64,000 nt of DNA, taken from positions 62,001 through 126,000 of the forward strand of contig JAEWOH010000018.1 of the NCBI GenBank assembly GCA_023460955.1, written 5' to 3'. The first letter of the stretch is position 1. Each line of letters opens with the position of its first letter. Below are positions 1 through 8,857 of the stretch, piece after piece. The notes under the pieces were generated by a model that searched no databases, was not told the DNA's origin, and was given only the letters and a program-made list of their open reading frames with translations. Source of the DNA: Bacillota bacterium. Its GTDB lineage: Bacteria; Bacillota; Clostridia; Acetivibrionales; DSM-1351. The translations under genes and the position numbers were made by a program.

Positions 1-1361
1 TCTGGAGCCACGATGGAGAAATTATACTTGCTTCGAAGGGTTCTCCTGAAAAAGTACTGTCCCTGTGCAGCCTTTCGGATGCAGATTACAGAGAAGTAAA
101 TGAAAAACTGATGAATATGTCTTCTCAGGGATTGAGAGTTATTGCTGTAGCACAAGCTGTGTATTCTCGATTGGAAGAGGTGCCGGCTTTGCTGACTGAT
201 TGCAGTCTTGATTTGTTGGGCTTGATAGGCTTGGTAGATCCACCAAGACCTTCAGTACAAAAGGATATAGCCGCTTGTTTAGAGGCGGGCATAAGGGTTG
301 TAATGATTACCGGAGACAATGGCATTACCGCAAGCAGTATTGCTTCAAAGGTGGGCATCCAGGCTTCCGATAGAATAATTACAGGAGACGATATTGATAA
401 GTTGAAGGATGATGAGCTTGCCGAGCTTGTCAAAGCTGCCAACATTTTTTCAAGGGTAGTTCCTGAACATAAGATGAGAATAGTGAAAGCATTTCAAAAA
501 AACGGGCATATTGTCGCTATGACAGGAGATGGTGTCAATGATGCACCTGCTTTGAAGCATGCCGACATCGGAATTGCAATGGGGAAAAGAGGTTCTGAAG
601 TTTCAAGAGAAGCTGCCGATCTTATTCTTATGGATGATAATTTTTCTACAATAGTGGAGACAGTCAGAGACGGACGCAGGATATTTGACAATATCCGAAA
701 AGCAATAGGGTATGTTCTTACAATTCATATCCCGATAGCTTTTGCATCACTTCTGGCACCACTGATTAATATAAGCCCGTCCAACCTGATGTTGCTGCCG
801 CTCCATGTGGTACTACTGGAGTTAGTTATTGATCCTACCTGTTCGATTGTACTTGAACGGCAGCCTGCAGAAAAAAATATTATGGAAAGAAAGCCCAGAA
901 ACCTGAAGGAAAACATTCTGAATAAAAAGGGCTTGTTAAAAAGCGTTATTCAGGGGGTTGTCATATTTGCTGCGGCCTTTGGGACCTACCTGGCCTTTGA
1001 ACCCAATAACCCGGGAAATGCTCCGGTTGCAAGAACTATGAGCCTGGTTATAATTATGCTGGCAAACTTATTCCTGGTTCAGGTAAACAGCTCTGAAACA
1101 GAATCAGTTATATATTCCTTAAAACTACTTTTCAAAGATAAGGTTATGTGGGCCATAAATTTAGGTACACTGACAGCAATTGTAGTTATAATTTATACAC
1201 CTTTAAGCGGTCTGCTTAAACTCGCTGAGCTGAGTTTGGTACAGTTATCAACTTCTGTAGCAATTGCAGCGGCTGCTGTATTATGGTATGAAATAGTTAA
1301 ATTAATTTGCAGAAGCCGAAAGTCAAAGCTCTTAACAAGACAGGAACATTCTGCCCTTTAA
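1..1361 (+). CDS. Cation-translocating P-type ATPase, C-terminal part (5' end outside window)
   Basis: The reading frame is open from base 3, so this is the 3' part of a longer gene; the first in-frame ATG at 111 is internal. A KGSPE motif (bases 36-50) matches the nucleotide-binding-domain KGAPE of type II P-ATPases. The hinge motif TGDGVNDAPALKHADIG (about bases 523-573) and an upstream MITGDN motif belong to the P domain. About six hydrophobic segments follow, as in the Cation_ATPase_C domain of calcium-type and PacL-like pumps. The catalytic DKTGT aspartate lies upstream and is not visible. Expected role: ATP-driven cation transport at the cytoplasmic membrane, probably Ca2+; the ion cannot be fixed from this part. 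Confidence 0.93.
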   Translation, partial: WSHDGEIILASKGSPEKVLSLCSLSDADYREVNEKLMNMSSQGLRVIAVAQAVYSRLEEVPALLTDCSLDLLGLIGLVDPPRPSVQKDIAACLEAGIRVVMITGDNGITASSIASKVGIQASDRIITGDDIDKLKDDELAELVKAANIFSRVVPEHKMRIVKAFQKNGHIVAMTGDGVNDAPALKHADIGIAMGKRGSEVSREAADLILMDDNFSTIVETVRDGRRIFDNIRKAIGYVLTIHIPIAFASLLAPLINISPSNLMLLPLHVVLLELVIDPTCSIVLERQPAEKNIMERKPRNLKENILNKKGLLKSVIQGVVIFAAAFGTYLAFEPNNPGNAPVARTMSLVIIMLANLFLVQVNSSETESVIYSLKLLFKDKVMWAINLGTLTAIVVIIYTPLSGLLKLAELSLVQLSTSVAIAAAAVLWYEIVKLICRSRKSKLLTRQEHSAL

Positions 1362-1459
1362 AACTCAATTTGAATTCTTTTTCATAAATCAAGGAATAAT
1401 ATCTTTTGAACTGTTAAGTTTTAAAATTTAAACTGGAACAGAGAGGATAAAGAAAATTT

Positions 1460-2941
1460 ATGGAAAAGACAAGTAAAGGGTTATCTCCCTTGCATCTGAC
1501 TATGATGGCTCTCGGAACAGTCATAGGGGGTTCCTTCTTTCTAGGCTCTTCTGTGGCCATTCAGGCAGCTGGGCCATCTATTATATTTTCTTATGTAATA
1601 GGAGGAATTTTAGTATATTTTATTTTGTTTGCTTTATCTGAGTTAACTGTTGCCAATCCGGATTCTGGCTCCTTCCGTACATTTGCTGCCCATGCTTTTG
1701 GACCCGGTACGGGTTTTACGGTTGGTTGGGTTTATTGGACTGGAATGGTACTTTCTATGTCGAGCGAAGCAACAGCAGTATCTATTCTTATCAGAGAATG
1801 GATACCTAAGGCATCAATTTCAATATTAGGTACTACTGTAATTATTGGCGTTACACTCTTAAATCTGTTGGGAGCAGATAAATTAAGCAAACTGGAAAGC
1901 GGTCTGGCCGCGGTCAAACTACTGGCTATTTCCTCGTTTATATTATTGGGAATACTTCTTATAATTGGTTTGATTCCCGGCACATCAAAAGTAGGTCTGG
2001 GAGAATTAACAAGGGAACCTTTGATGCCAAATGGGCTTAGAGGAATTGCCGGAAGCATGCTTATAGTAATGTTTGCCTACGCAGGCTTTGAAATAATCGG
2101 TCTGGCAGCATCTGAAACAGGCAATCCTACAAAACATATTCCTAAGGCAATTTTATATACGGTAATAAGTCTTGTGGGTTTTTATATTATATCAATAATA
2201 GTTTTATTACCCTTAGTACCTACCGGGATGTTGAATGAAAACATCAGTCCAATGGTTGCCGCTCTTAATATGCATGGCATGGGCTGGGCTGGTTCAATTA
2301 TGAACTTTGTTCTGATATCAGCCATTTTGTCCTCATCTCTTGCAGCAATGTTCGGGATAGGGAGAATGATTCGCTCACTTGCACAGGAGGGGCATGCACC
2401 TAAATGGCTTAAGGATAATGCTGAGGTGCCATATCGGGGAATTGTTTTTTCGGGATTGGCAGTATTGTTGGGATTGGGTGTTGGCTTGCTCTGGCCCCGG
2501 GTATATTTGTTTCTGGTGAGCTCGGGTGGCTTTGCATTGTTGTTTACCTATGCTGTCATAATGGCAACACATATAAGGTTAAGAAAACGAAATGGCTGCC
2601 CGCCTGAGGGAAAATGCCAGATGCCCGGTTTTCCTGTGACCTCCTGGATTGCACTGATAAGTCTTATAGCTATCATACTAAGTATGCCCTTTATTCCGGG
2701 GCAGGGTTCCGGCCTTATAGCCGGAATTGTCATGACTGTTTCTTTCATTCTTATTTATATAGCTGTAAGGTTCGTTTTTATTAAAAAAGAGAACACGCTC
2801 TTCATTAATGCTGAGGAAAGGGAACATACAAAGCTAAGGCTTTCAACAGAATTCTCACGCGAGTTAACAGAGGATATCAAAAAAAAGAAGCTTAAAAGGC
2901 AACTTCATAAAGAGTATAAATCCCATAAGAGGAAGGACTAG
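1460..2941 (+). CDS. APC-family amino acid permease
   Basis: 493 residues with about 12 hydrophobic segments. The N-terminal stretch LTMMALGTVIGGSFFLGSS is the TM1 glycine-rich motif of the amino acid-polyamine-organocation superfamily, and the ELTVANPDSGSF stretch fits the TM3 region. It should be a cytoplasmic-membrane secondary transporter of an amino acid; the substrate cannot be read. The last 60 or so residues form a Lys/Glu-rich cytoplasmic tail ending in KSHKRKD. The start ATG has AGAGGAT upstream (about 1442-1448). It follows the ATPase gene by 98 bases and ends before an intrinsic terminator, so it is probably a single gene or the end of a short operon. Confidence 0.9.
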   Translation: MEKTSKGLSPLHLTMMALGTVIGGSFFLGSSVAIQAAGPSIIFSYVIGGILVYFILFALSELTVANPDSGSFRTFAAHAFGPGTGFTVGWVYWTGMVLSMSSEATAVSILIREWIPKASISILGTTVIIGVTLLNLLGADKLSKLESGLAAVKLLAISSFILLGILLIIGLIPGTSKVGLGELTREPLMPNGLRGIAGSMLIVMFAYAGFEIIGLAASETGNPTKHIPKAILYTVISLVGFYIISIIVLLPLVPTGMLNENISPMVAALNMHGMGWAGSIMNFVLISAILSSSLAAMFGIGRMIRSLAQEGHAPKWLKDNAEVPYRGIVFSGLAVLLGLGVGLLWPRVYLFLVSSGGFALLFTYAVIMATHIRLRKRNGCPPEGKCQMPGFPVTSWIALISLIAIILSMPFIPGQGSGLIAGIVMTVSFILIYIAVRFVFIKKENTLFINAEEREHTKLRLSTEFSRELTEDIKKKKLKRQLHKEYKSHKRKD

Positions 2942-2990
2942 CCTTAACTAAAAATATCTCCTACCATTATGGAGATAGAAAGACAGGTAT

Positions 2991-3033
2991 AAGACTCAAC
3001 CATAAATCAAAAATTATGGGTGGGTCTTTTTAT
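2991..3033 (+). terminator. Intrinsic terminator after amino acid permease
   Basis: A 15-base arm (2991-3005) pairs with 3014-3028 with two G-U type differences and an 8-base loop. A T-rich run follows. It separates the permease from the sigma-factor operon. Confidence 0.75.
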
Positions 3034-3056
3034 TATACACGAATTTAAGATTTCCT

Positions 3057-3082
3057 GGAGCGTAAGAAAAAAGTATTGCGTC
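3057..3082 (+). promoter_or_regulatory. Candidate ECF-type promoter (GGAGC-N17-CGTC)
   Basis: GGAGC at 3057-3061 and CGTC at 3079-3082 are 17 bases apart. This resembles the GGAAC/TGAAAC...CGTC pattern of extracytoplasmic-function sigma promoters such as those of SigM and SigV. It lies 33 bases before the proposed start of the ECF sigma gene, so autoregulation is likely. Confidence 0.5.
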
Positions 3083-3115
3083 TAATGAGTGATTAACACA
3101 GAAAGGGGGCCGCGA

Positions 3116-3703
3116 ATGTATTTCCTTTCGGTACCAAAGGATAATGACATAAAAAAAGACAGTGCAAATACAAGGGTTCATATAGATTCAGAAATTGAAA
3201 GAATGATTGATTTATATGGAAATGATGTATTAAGAACTTCATATATGTATCTTAAGGATTTTCAAAAGGCCGAGGATGCGTTTCAGGAGGTATTCTGCAA
3301 AGTATATAAAAAGTATGGCAGCTTCAGGGGCGACAGTAGTGAAAGAACCTGGATTATAAGAATTACTATAAATGTTTGTAAGGATTTGTTGAGAAGTTTC
3401 TGGTTGAAAAGAGTTCTACTGACTGACAAAATCGGGCCGGATAATCAGGAATCTGATGTTGAAAGCAAAATAATAAAGAAGGATGAAAACAGACGCCTGT
3501 TTGAGGAAGTAACCTCCCTTCCCCCCAAATATAAAGAAGTAATCATACTCTATTACTATCACAACTTTGATACGGCGGAGTTAAGTAAAGTTCTTAATAT
3601 TGCGGAGGGAACAGTAAGGAGCCGGCTTCACAGAGGACGTGAAATGCTAAAAACCAGAATGGGAGGAGGCGTTAAAAAAAGTGGACAAGTTAAAAAACTT
3701 TAA
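3116..3703 (+). CDS. ECF RNA polymerase sigma factor (sigma-70 family)
   Basis: 195 residues from ATG 3116, chosen over an upstream GTG at 3089 because AAAGGGGG (3102-3109) sits six bases before it. Region 2 (about residues 30-95) has the AEDAFQEVFCKVYKKY signature and an RTWIIRITINVCKDLLR core-binding helix. Region 4 (about 140-190) has LPPKYKEVIILYYYHNF and EGTVRSRLHRGREMLK, a -35-recognition helix-turn-helix. There is no region 3, as expected for ECF (group 4) factors. It overlaps the anti-sigma gene by 23 bases and is preceded by a possible self-recognised promoter. It probably controls an envelope-stress regulon; the signal is unknown. Confidence 0.92.
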   Translation: MYFLSVPKDNDIKKDSANTRVHIDSEIERMIDLYGNDVLRTSYMYLKDFQKAEDAFQEVFCKVYKKYGSFRGDSSERTWIIRITINVCKDLLRSFWLKRVLLTDKIGPDNQESDVESKIIKKDENRRLFEEVTSLPPKYKEVIILYYYHNFDTAELSKVLNIAEGTVRSRLHRGREMLKTRMGGGVKKSGQVKKL

Positions 3704-4394
3704 AAATATTTCAAACGATATAATGAAGGACGTTGTTATAACCCCGGAACTTAAAGAAAAAACACTTAAAAGGATGAAAAGAAATAATTATCGTAAGTTA
3801 ACCGGAATTCTAGTTCCTGCAGCATGTATAGTACTTATTGTCGCAGCCGTAAACACTATTGACTGGTTTGAAACTGCAAGGGGGAGCAAACAAAAATTTG
3901 CTACAGAGAGTACTATAATGTCTGAATCAGCACAGGGCTTGGTAAGTACGCCTCAGGATACCGCCGGGAGTGTACTTAAGGCAGCAGTCGAAGAGAAAGA
4001 GGTAGAATACAGATTGGCTGAAGAGGCTGGAAAGTCCTTTGGTAAAGGCTTTAAGATGCCTGAATATATCCCTTCCGGCTTTAAAACTGGTTCAATTCAC
4101 GGAGTTCTTGCAGAGAGCGGGTCTGTTGACAAAATAACATTAAGTTATGTATCTGAGGCTGCGACCATTGTTATAACTGAAGACAAGTCAAATGTGCCGC
4201 TTGATTTTAGTGGTTTTGAAACAATAGATATAAACGGAAATAAAGGGTATGTAAAGACAGAAATACTTCAGCAAGGGAACGGCTTGAAAAGCCAGTTTAC
4301 TGAAATCCATTGGAAGGAAGGCGAAATCAATTACATGCTTTCGGGACAGATTAGTAAAGACTTGGCAGTGAAAACAGCAAAATCAATGAAATAA
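3681..4394 (+). CDS. Membrane anti-sigma factor-like protein (DUF4367-type C-terminus)
   Basis: 237 residues from a GTG start; GGGAGGAGG at 3661-3669 sits about 11 bases upstream. The N-terminal 33 residues are short, charged and cytoplasmic, followed by one transmembrane segment (about residues 37-55). The extracellular part ends in a domain resembling DUF4367 (about 130-237: MPEYIPSGFKTG ... YVSEAATIVITE ... IHWKEGEINYMLSGQ). DUF4367 proteins commonly accompany ECF sigma factors. The 23-base overlap with the sigma gene implies translational coupling. Expected role: hold the sigma factor at the membrane until an envelope signal arrives. The anti-sigma role is inferred from position and topology. 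Confidence 0.8.
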   Translation: MDKLKNFKNISNDIMKDVVITPELKEKTLKRMKRNNYRKLTGILVPAACIVLIVAAVNTIDWFETARGSKQKFATESTIMSESAQGLVSTPQDTAGSVLKAAVEEKEVEYRLAEEAGKSFGKGFKMPEYIPSGFKTGSIHGVLAESGSVDKITLSYVSEAATIVITEDKSNVPLDFSGFETIDINGNKGYVKTEILQQGNGLKSQFTEIHWKEGEINYMLSGQISKDLAVKTAKSMK

Positions 4395-4418
4395 ATTTTA
4401 TTGCAAAAAGGTATTTCT

Positions 4419-4640
4419 GTGACACATACAGCTCCTTTTGTAATATATGTGGAAATTGGAATTACGCCTTTGAATGATGAGAACGCAGCGTACCTTTACG
4501 GAATATTTGGTAAAGATAAGGTTAAAGTTGTGGATGGACAGAAGGTTATAACAATGAGTGCTTTGGGTGCTGCCGGTGCAGTAGTTCTGCTAGGCGGAAC
4601 AGCAATTCTTCTTAAGAGAAGAAAACAGGCTGCAAACTAG
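4419..4640 (+). CDS. Small single-pass membrane protein, unknown function
   Basis: 73 residues from GTG 4419, with AAAAAGG (4405-4411) seven bases upstream; a TTG at 4401 is an alternative start without a ribosome site. The first 45 residues are polar, with no signal peptide. A hydrophobic segment (ALGAAGAVVLLGGTAILL) and a terminal KRRKQAAN follow. The tail looks like the membrane anchor and positive stop of a sortase substrate but has no LPxTG. It is either a small protein co-transcribed with the sigma/anti-sigma pair or the surviving 3' end of a larger surface-protein gene. I do not recognise a family. Confidence 0.45.
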   Translation: MTHTAPFVIYVEIGITPLNDENAAYLYGIFGKDKVKVVDGQKVITMSALGAAGAVVLLGGTAILLKRRKQAAN

Positions 4641-4686
4641 TCAATCACTTTAAATTATATATAGCTGAGTAAGTATTAGTAGTAGA

Positions 4687-4724
4687 AAAGCCAAAGAGGA
4701 GCTATTGTCTCTTTGGCTTTTTTT
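4687..4724 (+). terminator. Intrinsic terminator of sigma-factor operon
   Basis: Perfect 12-base arms (4687-4698 and 4709-4720) with a 10-base loop and a T7 run. Confidence 0.88.
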
Positions 4725-4854
4725 GTGTGCCGTGTGTCCAGCAAAACTGTACCACGCCAGTATGGGAGCAATCTTACGAAGTATATAAGCAAATATGCTG
4801 CACTTGGCAATATAGTAGAATAAAAAACATGGCGAAAACTTTAATAATAATATA

Positions 4855-4884
4855 TTGACAATAGTGTATGTCGTACAGTATAAT
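4855..4884 (+). promoter_or_regulatory. Sigma-A-type promoter of the padR operon
   Basis: TTGACA (4855-4860) and TATAAT (4879-4884) are perfect consensus hexamers with 18-base spacing, 18 bases before the PadR start codon. TGTA and TACA half-sites five bases apart (TGTATGTCGTACA) lie in the spacer and could be a PadR operator. Confidence 0.8.
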
Positions 4885-4901
4885 AATTTTGAGGTGATCA
4901 A

Positions 4902-5246
4902 ATGGAAAGTTTTAACGAATTGATAAGCTCGCTGATTATTGAACTTAAGAGAGGTACACTGGTGCTTTCGGTGCTAAGCCAGCTTAGCAGCCCTGAATAT
5001 GGCTATTCGCTGGCACAGAAGCTGGAGGAGAAAAATACACCCATTGAAGCAGGTACACTTTATCCACTGCTCAGGAGGCTGGAAAAGCAGAATCTGCTTT
5101 CGAGCCAGTGGGATACCAGTGAAAGTCGTCCAAGAAAATTTTATGTATTAAGTGATATGGGCAGGGAAGTTTACAGCAGTTTAAAAAAAGAGTGGAGAAC
5201 TCTTTCGCAACAACTTGAGGTTTTATTAAGGGAGGATGAATTATGA
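4902..5246 (+). CDS. PadR-family transcriptional regulator
   Basis: 114 residues, the usual length of a short PadR regulator. The winged-helix segment (about residues 18-90) contains YGYSLAQKLEEKN, GTLYPLLRRLEKQNLL and RKFYVLSDMGRE, the PadR wing. The start ATG has GAGGTGAT nine bases upstream. The stop overlaps the next ATG by four bases (ATGA), so it is translationally coupled to the HAAS-domain protein. PadR/HAAS pairs often form self-contained sensor modules, the regulator acting on its own promoter until a small ligand binds. The ligand is unknown. Confidence 0.93.
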   Translation: MESFNELISSLIIELKRGTLVLSVLSQLSSPEYGYSLAQKLEEKNTPIEAGTLYPLLRRLEKQNLLSSQWDTSESRPRKFYVLSDMGREVYSSLKKEWRTLSQQLEVLLREDEL

Positions 5247-6238
5247 GTTTGATAGAAAGGTATATATTAGCAGTAACAGAGCGTTTGCCTGAAGATATGC
5301 GTAACGATGTTGCGGAAGAACTTAGATCAAATATAGAGGATATGCTGCCTGATAATGCTGACGACAATGAAATAAGGAAGCTACTTGAGAAGTTTGGCAA
5401 TCCACAAAAACTGGCACAGGATTATTATCCGACAAAAAGATATCTTATTGGACCGTCATTATATGATTCTTATTTGTCAGTACTTAAAACGGTGGTTACT
5501 ATTGCGATAAGTGTTCTTGTTTGTATTACAATTCTTGACTGGGTTCTTAAGGGACCCAATACGGCATCGGAAATTGATACGTGGAAGACTCTGTTTGAGA
5601 ATGTAGTTGATACTATAATATCAGGAGGACTTCAGGCAGCCTTCTGGGTTACTATTATTTTTGCAATATTGGAGAGAAGTGGTGTTAATGAAGGTCAACT
5701 TCCGTTTGCCAAAAATAAGTGGTCAATAGATGATCTACCTACCGAGCCTTTATCTAAAAAGGCTGAAATAAGAAGATCCGGACCATTAGTATCAATGTTT
5801 TTGACAATTCTGTTCATCTCAGTGTTATATTTTAAACCACAGGTAATTGCAGTTTATACAACCATTTCAGGTACAAGAGAAGTTACTCCGCTCTTTAATA
5901 TTGCAAGCCTTCAGATTTATTATGTACCACTGTTAGCGGTGGCCCTTGTCAAATTGTTTGTAATCATATGGCAATTAGTTCAAAGAAGGTGGACAGTGCC
6001 TTTGGCTATAGCTAATACAATTCAAAACTTGGCCTCCTGTCTGATGCTAATGTTCATAATAAATGACAGGCAGCTTTTCAACCAAGCTACCTTTGAACAA
6101 ATGGGTACAATATTTAAGGTTTCGGCAACGCAATTTTCAGACGGCTGGTTTTTAGGAACCTTGGTATTCACAGTAATAATATTCATCGCAGTTGGCTTAT
6201 GCGATAGCCTTTCAGCATTCAATAAATGCCGGAAGTAA
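5243..6238 (+). CDS. HAAS (PadR-associated) domain membrane protein
   Basis: 331 residues. The first 75 or so match the HAAS/DUF1700-type domain found beside PadR regulators: IERYILAVTERLPEDMR, DVAEELRSNIEDML, then IRKLLEKFGNPQKLAQDY. At least six hydrophobic segments follow (about residues 75-105, 125-150, 183-202, 225-245, 255-275, 300-320). The N-terminus is probably cytoplasmic, the rest in the membrane. The four-base overlap with padR supports a shared function, likely sensing or modulating the regulator. No catalytic motif was seen. Confidence 0.85.
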   Translation: MSLIERYILAVTERLPEDMRNDVAEELRSNIEDMLPDNADDNEIRKLLEKFGNPQKLAQDYYPTKRYLIGPSLYDSYLSVLKTVVTIAISVLVCITILDWVLKGPNTASEIDTWKTLFENVVDTIISGGLQAAFWVTIIFAILERSGVNEGQLPFAKNKWSIDDLPTEPLSKKAEIRRSGPLVSMFLTILFISVLYFKPQVIAVYTTISGTREVTPLFNIASLQIYYVPLLAVALVKLFVIIWQLVQRRWTVPLAIANTIQNLASCLMLMFIINDRQLFNQATFEQMGTIFKVSATQFSDGWFLGTLVFTVIIFIAVGLCDSLSAFNKCRK

Positions 6239-6265
6239 TGCTAGATAGTATGAAATTTAATCAGA

Positions 6266-6510
6266 ACAATATACAGTACGCGAGTACGACTTTAATTAAT
6301 GGAAAGCACGATTAAAAGCAGTTGCAGAATTTCAAGGCGAATATCAGGCGTTCAGCCGTCAAAGCGGCAGGACGCCGCTTTGAGCAAAGGAGACACAGGA
6401 GGTGGCTTGGTTTGCGACGGCTTAACGCCTGATATGAGCCGTTTGAAATTATAGCAGCTGCTTTGGGTGCAAGCCATTAATTAAAGTTGTACGGGAGGAT
6501 TGTATATTGT
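6266..6510. repeat. Large Y-shaped imperfect inverted repeat (MITE or structured RNA candidate)
   Basis: Two 95-base arms (6266-6360 and 6416-6510) are imperfect reverse complements along their whole length. Long matching blocks include ACAATATACA at the tips, ACTTTAATTAATGG, AATTTCAA and ATATCAGGCGTT. Some differences are G-U compatible (for example GTACGAC against GTTGTAC). The 55-base centre forms a perfect 8-bp hairpin (6361-6368 with 6374-6381) and a second weaker hairpin closed by GCAAA/TTTGC (6384-6388 with 6411-6415), giving a three-way junction on a long stem. It fills the space between two convergent genes. No open frame, RNA family or target-site duplication was recognised. Confidence 0.8.
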
Positions 6511-6583
6511 CCTGTGATTTACTGATTTTATCAAACAGACTAGTTAATCGCATTGAATTTAATAATGCCTATACAATAACATC

Positions 6584-8857
6584 CTATTCAACGCCTTTTA
6601 GCGAACTAACCATGTCAATGCGTTTTATTTTACCTGAAAACATAAAGTTGACGAATACAGAAAGTATGAACGTTATTGCGATGCTTAACACTATATTTAT
6701 TACAGATATTGCGGACATCATATCAAAACTGTCACCCATAAAGGATAGCATGAAGTCTATTAGCCATTTTCCGCAGGGGATCCCCAGAATTATCCCCACA
6801 GCAGTAAACCAGATATTTTGTGTCAGAAGCAGATGTCTGATTTTTGCGGATTGAAAGCCAATTACCTTTAGGGTTGCCAGCTCTCTCGTACGTTCTGTAA
6901 ATGACAGCACCCCCAGGTTGTATAACACAACGATTGCAAGCAGAGAGGCGGCGCCGATCAATACATAAATCATTATGCTCATGGCTTCGGTCATAGTCTC
7001 ATAGCTTGCTGTCAGATCCTTTGCCGACCACTTGCTGTCAACCCCCTTCGGAAGTTTATCTATATGTTTGTCTGACACTATAGAAGTCGGTACAAAATGA
7101 AATCCCAGAGTCTCAAACAGCTCCTTGGACAGGGTTATCCCCTGAGAAATAGGGGAACGGTAAATGGCTCCTATCTCGCTTGTTATCCATTTCTCCTGAC
7201 CATAAATATGCCAGCTTATCTTGTCTCCCTCCTTAACGTTAAGGAGTTTTGACATTTTATAGCTGATTGATAATTTATCAGAAGGAAGTTCAATAAAATT
7301 TCTTTCAGGATCTGTGAATCTTACAAGGGATACATTATCTGTAATCAATATCTCCCCTGATTTTTTTAGTCCGTTGGCTTTTATTTCAACCGCACCTTCC
7401 ATCATTGCTTGACCGCCCGTTTGCTGCAAGATGGAAGCTGCAGCTGCCGAAGATATGTTTTCGGTAAGAGACAGCTTGGTTTTAAAGGTGTTCAGGTCGC
7501 TGTACTGCCATTTGACTACATCGTCCAGACTATCCTGCATACCGAAGGCACAGACGAGGAGGGCGCTGCAGCCAAGGACACCTACTACCGCCATAATTGA
7601 GCGTATTTTGCTTCTAAATATATCTCTTAAATTCCATTGGATATTAAAGCTAAGTTTAGACCAAATAACACTTTTTTCATGTATGCCCTGCTTTATTGCT
7701 TTAGGGGATTTTGGACGGAGGGTCTCAGACGGATTACCCCTTAGATTGTTTCGGCAAGCCAGATAAGTGGCCAGGGTGCAGGACAATACGGTAAATATCG
7801 CCATAATAACGAAAGATGATGAGAATGAAGGCTCCCATTTTGGAAGAGTGTAAGTAGTCTGCATTGCACCATAGAATAAATATGGCAGAGTAAACGGACC
7901 GATTGCTGCGCCCATAAGTGCTCCGGCAAGAGAGAGCCAAAAGCTGTACGATATATAATGGAGCAGTATTGTATTCCTGCTAAAGCCAAGCGCTTTGAGA
8001 GTACCTATATGGGTTCTTTGATTGTTTACCATTCTGGTCATGGTTGTTAGTATAGTAAGTAGGGCAATAGCTAGAAATACAATGGGGAATACAGAGCCCA
8101 TAGCTTTGTGCTGCTGTATCTCACTGTAAAACGTTGAATAGCTCGGATGGCTATCTCTGTCCAAATATACACTGTAATGACCTTTTAGTGCTGAATTAAT
8201 CTTTTCCTCAAGGCCTGCATCCGGAGTCTTCGGGGTGATTACCAGCAAATCCGTATAGACCATTTTCAGGGGTTTGGGAAAAGCTGACGACGGAAGATAT
8301 GCAAAGCCAAAGTTCCCGTGGTTGGGTACCATATCATTGCCTCCGGGTGCATAAACATACTCAGGACTGAGTATTGTTCCAAGAATCTCCTTTTTCATGG
8401 TTATGCCAAATGCCGTCAATGCAATGGTATCACCAACCTTTAGTTTTTTTTCCTTTGCAAACAAGTCATCAAGCCAAATACCATCCTTGTTTGCAGAAAA
8501 TTCTTCTCCGGTTATGGTATAAGCTCTTGAAATATCATTCTTTTCTATGAAATGAAGCTTTATGGTTGGCTTGTTATTAAAATCAGCAATGGCCTCTATG
8601 GACAAACGCTTTTGAACCCCGGAGACTCCATCAACCATGGAAACTGCCTTTACATCCTCGTCAGTGAAGCTGTTTCCATAGATCCATAGATTCGGCAGTC
8701 TGGTATCTTCATAATATTTGTTTGAAGTTTGCTGCAGGCCGTACCATTCTCCTCCTACACCGGCAAATATGAAAACACCCAGAAATGCCATAATAAAAAT
8801 TGAAATAAATTGTGTTTTGTTTTGTTTCATATCTCTCAGCATTTTTTTTAACAGCAT
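6584..8857 (-). CDS. ABC transporter permease, FtsX/MacB-like
   Basis: 757 residues from ATG 8857, preferred over TTG 8863 because GAGGTG lies eight bases upstream. Its ATG overlaps the stop of the ATPase gene by one base (TAATG), so translation is coupled. Topology is that of duplicated FtsX-type permeases: one N-terminal transmembrane segment, a large outside domain (about residues 40-255), three transmembrane segments with a TLKALGFSR motif (about 260-370), then a second half with the same plan and TLKVIGFQS near the C-terminus. Expected role: export of a lipid, peptide or drug, or mechanotransmission, with the adjacent ATPase. TetR control favours a drug-like substrate; this is inference. 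Confidence 0.92.
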   Translation of the reverse strand: MLLKKMLRDMKQNKTQFISIFIMAFLGVFIFAGVGGEWYGLQQTSNKYYEDTRLPNLWIYGNSFTDEDVKAVSMVDGVSGVQKRLSIEAIADFNNKPTIKLHFIEKNDISRAYTITGEEFSANKDGIWLDDLFAKEKKLKVGDTIALTAFGITMKKEILGTILSPEYVYAPGGNDMVPNHGNFGFAYLPSSAFPKPLKMVYTDLLVITPKTPDAGLEEKINSALKGHYSVYLDRDSHPSYSTFYSEIQQHKAMGSVFPIVFLAIALLTILTTMTRMVNNQRTHIGTLKALGFSRNTILLHYISYSFWLSLAGALMGAAIGPFTLPYLFYGAMQTTYTLPKWEPSFSSSFVIMAIFTVLSCTLATYLACRNNLRGNPSETLRPKSPKAIKQGIHEKSVIWSKLSFNIQWNLRDIFRSKIRSIMAVVGVLGCSALLVCAFGMQDSLDDVVKWQYSDLNTFKTKLSLTENISSAAAASILQQTGGQAMMEGAVEIKANGLKKSGEILITDNVSLVRFTDPERNFIELPSDKLSISYKMSKLLNVKEGDKISWHIYGQEKWITSEIGAIYRSPISQGITLSKELFETLGFHFVPTSIVSDKHIDKLPKGVDSKWSAKDLTASYETMTEAMSIMIYVLIGAASLLAIVVLYNLGVLSFTERTRELATLKVIGFQSAKIRHLLLTQNIWFTAVGIILGIPCGKWLIDFMLSFMGDSFDMMSAISVINIVLSIAITFILSVFVNFMFSGKIKRIDMVSSLKGVE

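Noticed and set aside
6507..6854. 115-codon plus-strand open frame
   Set aside because: It overlaps the 3' end of the ABC permease on the other strand and the Y-shaped element, has no ribosome site and is not protein-like.
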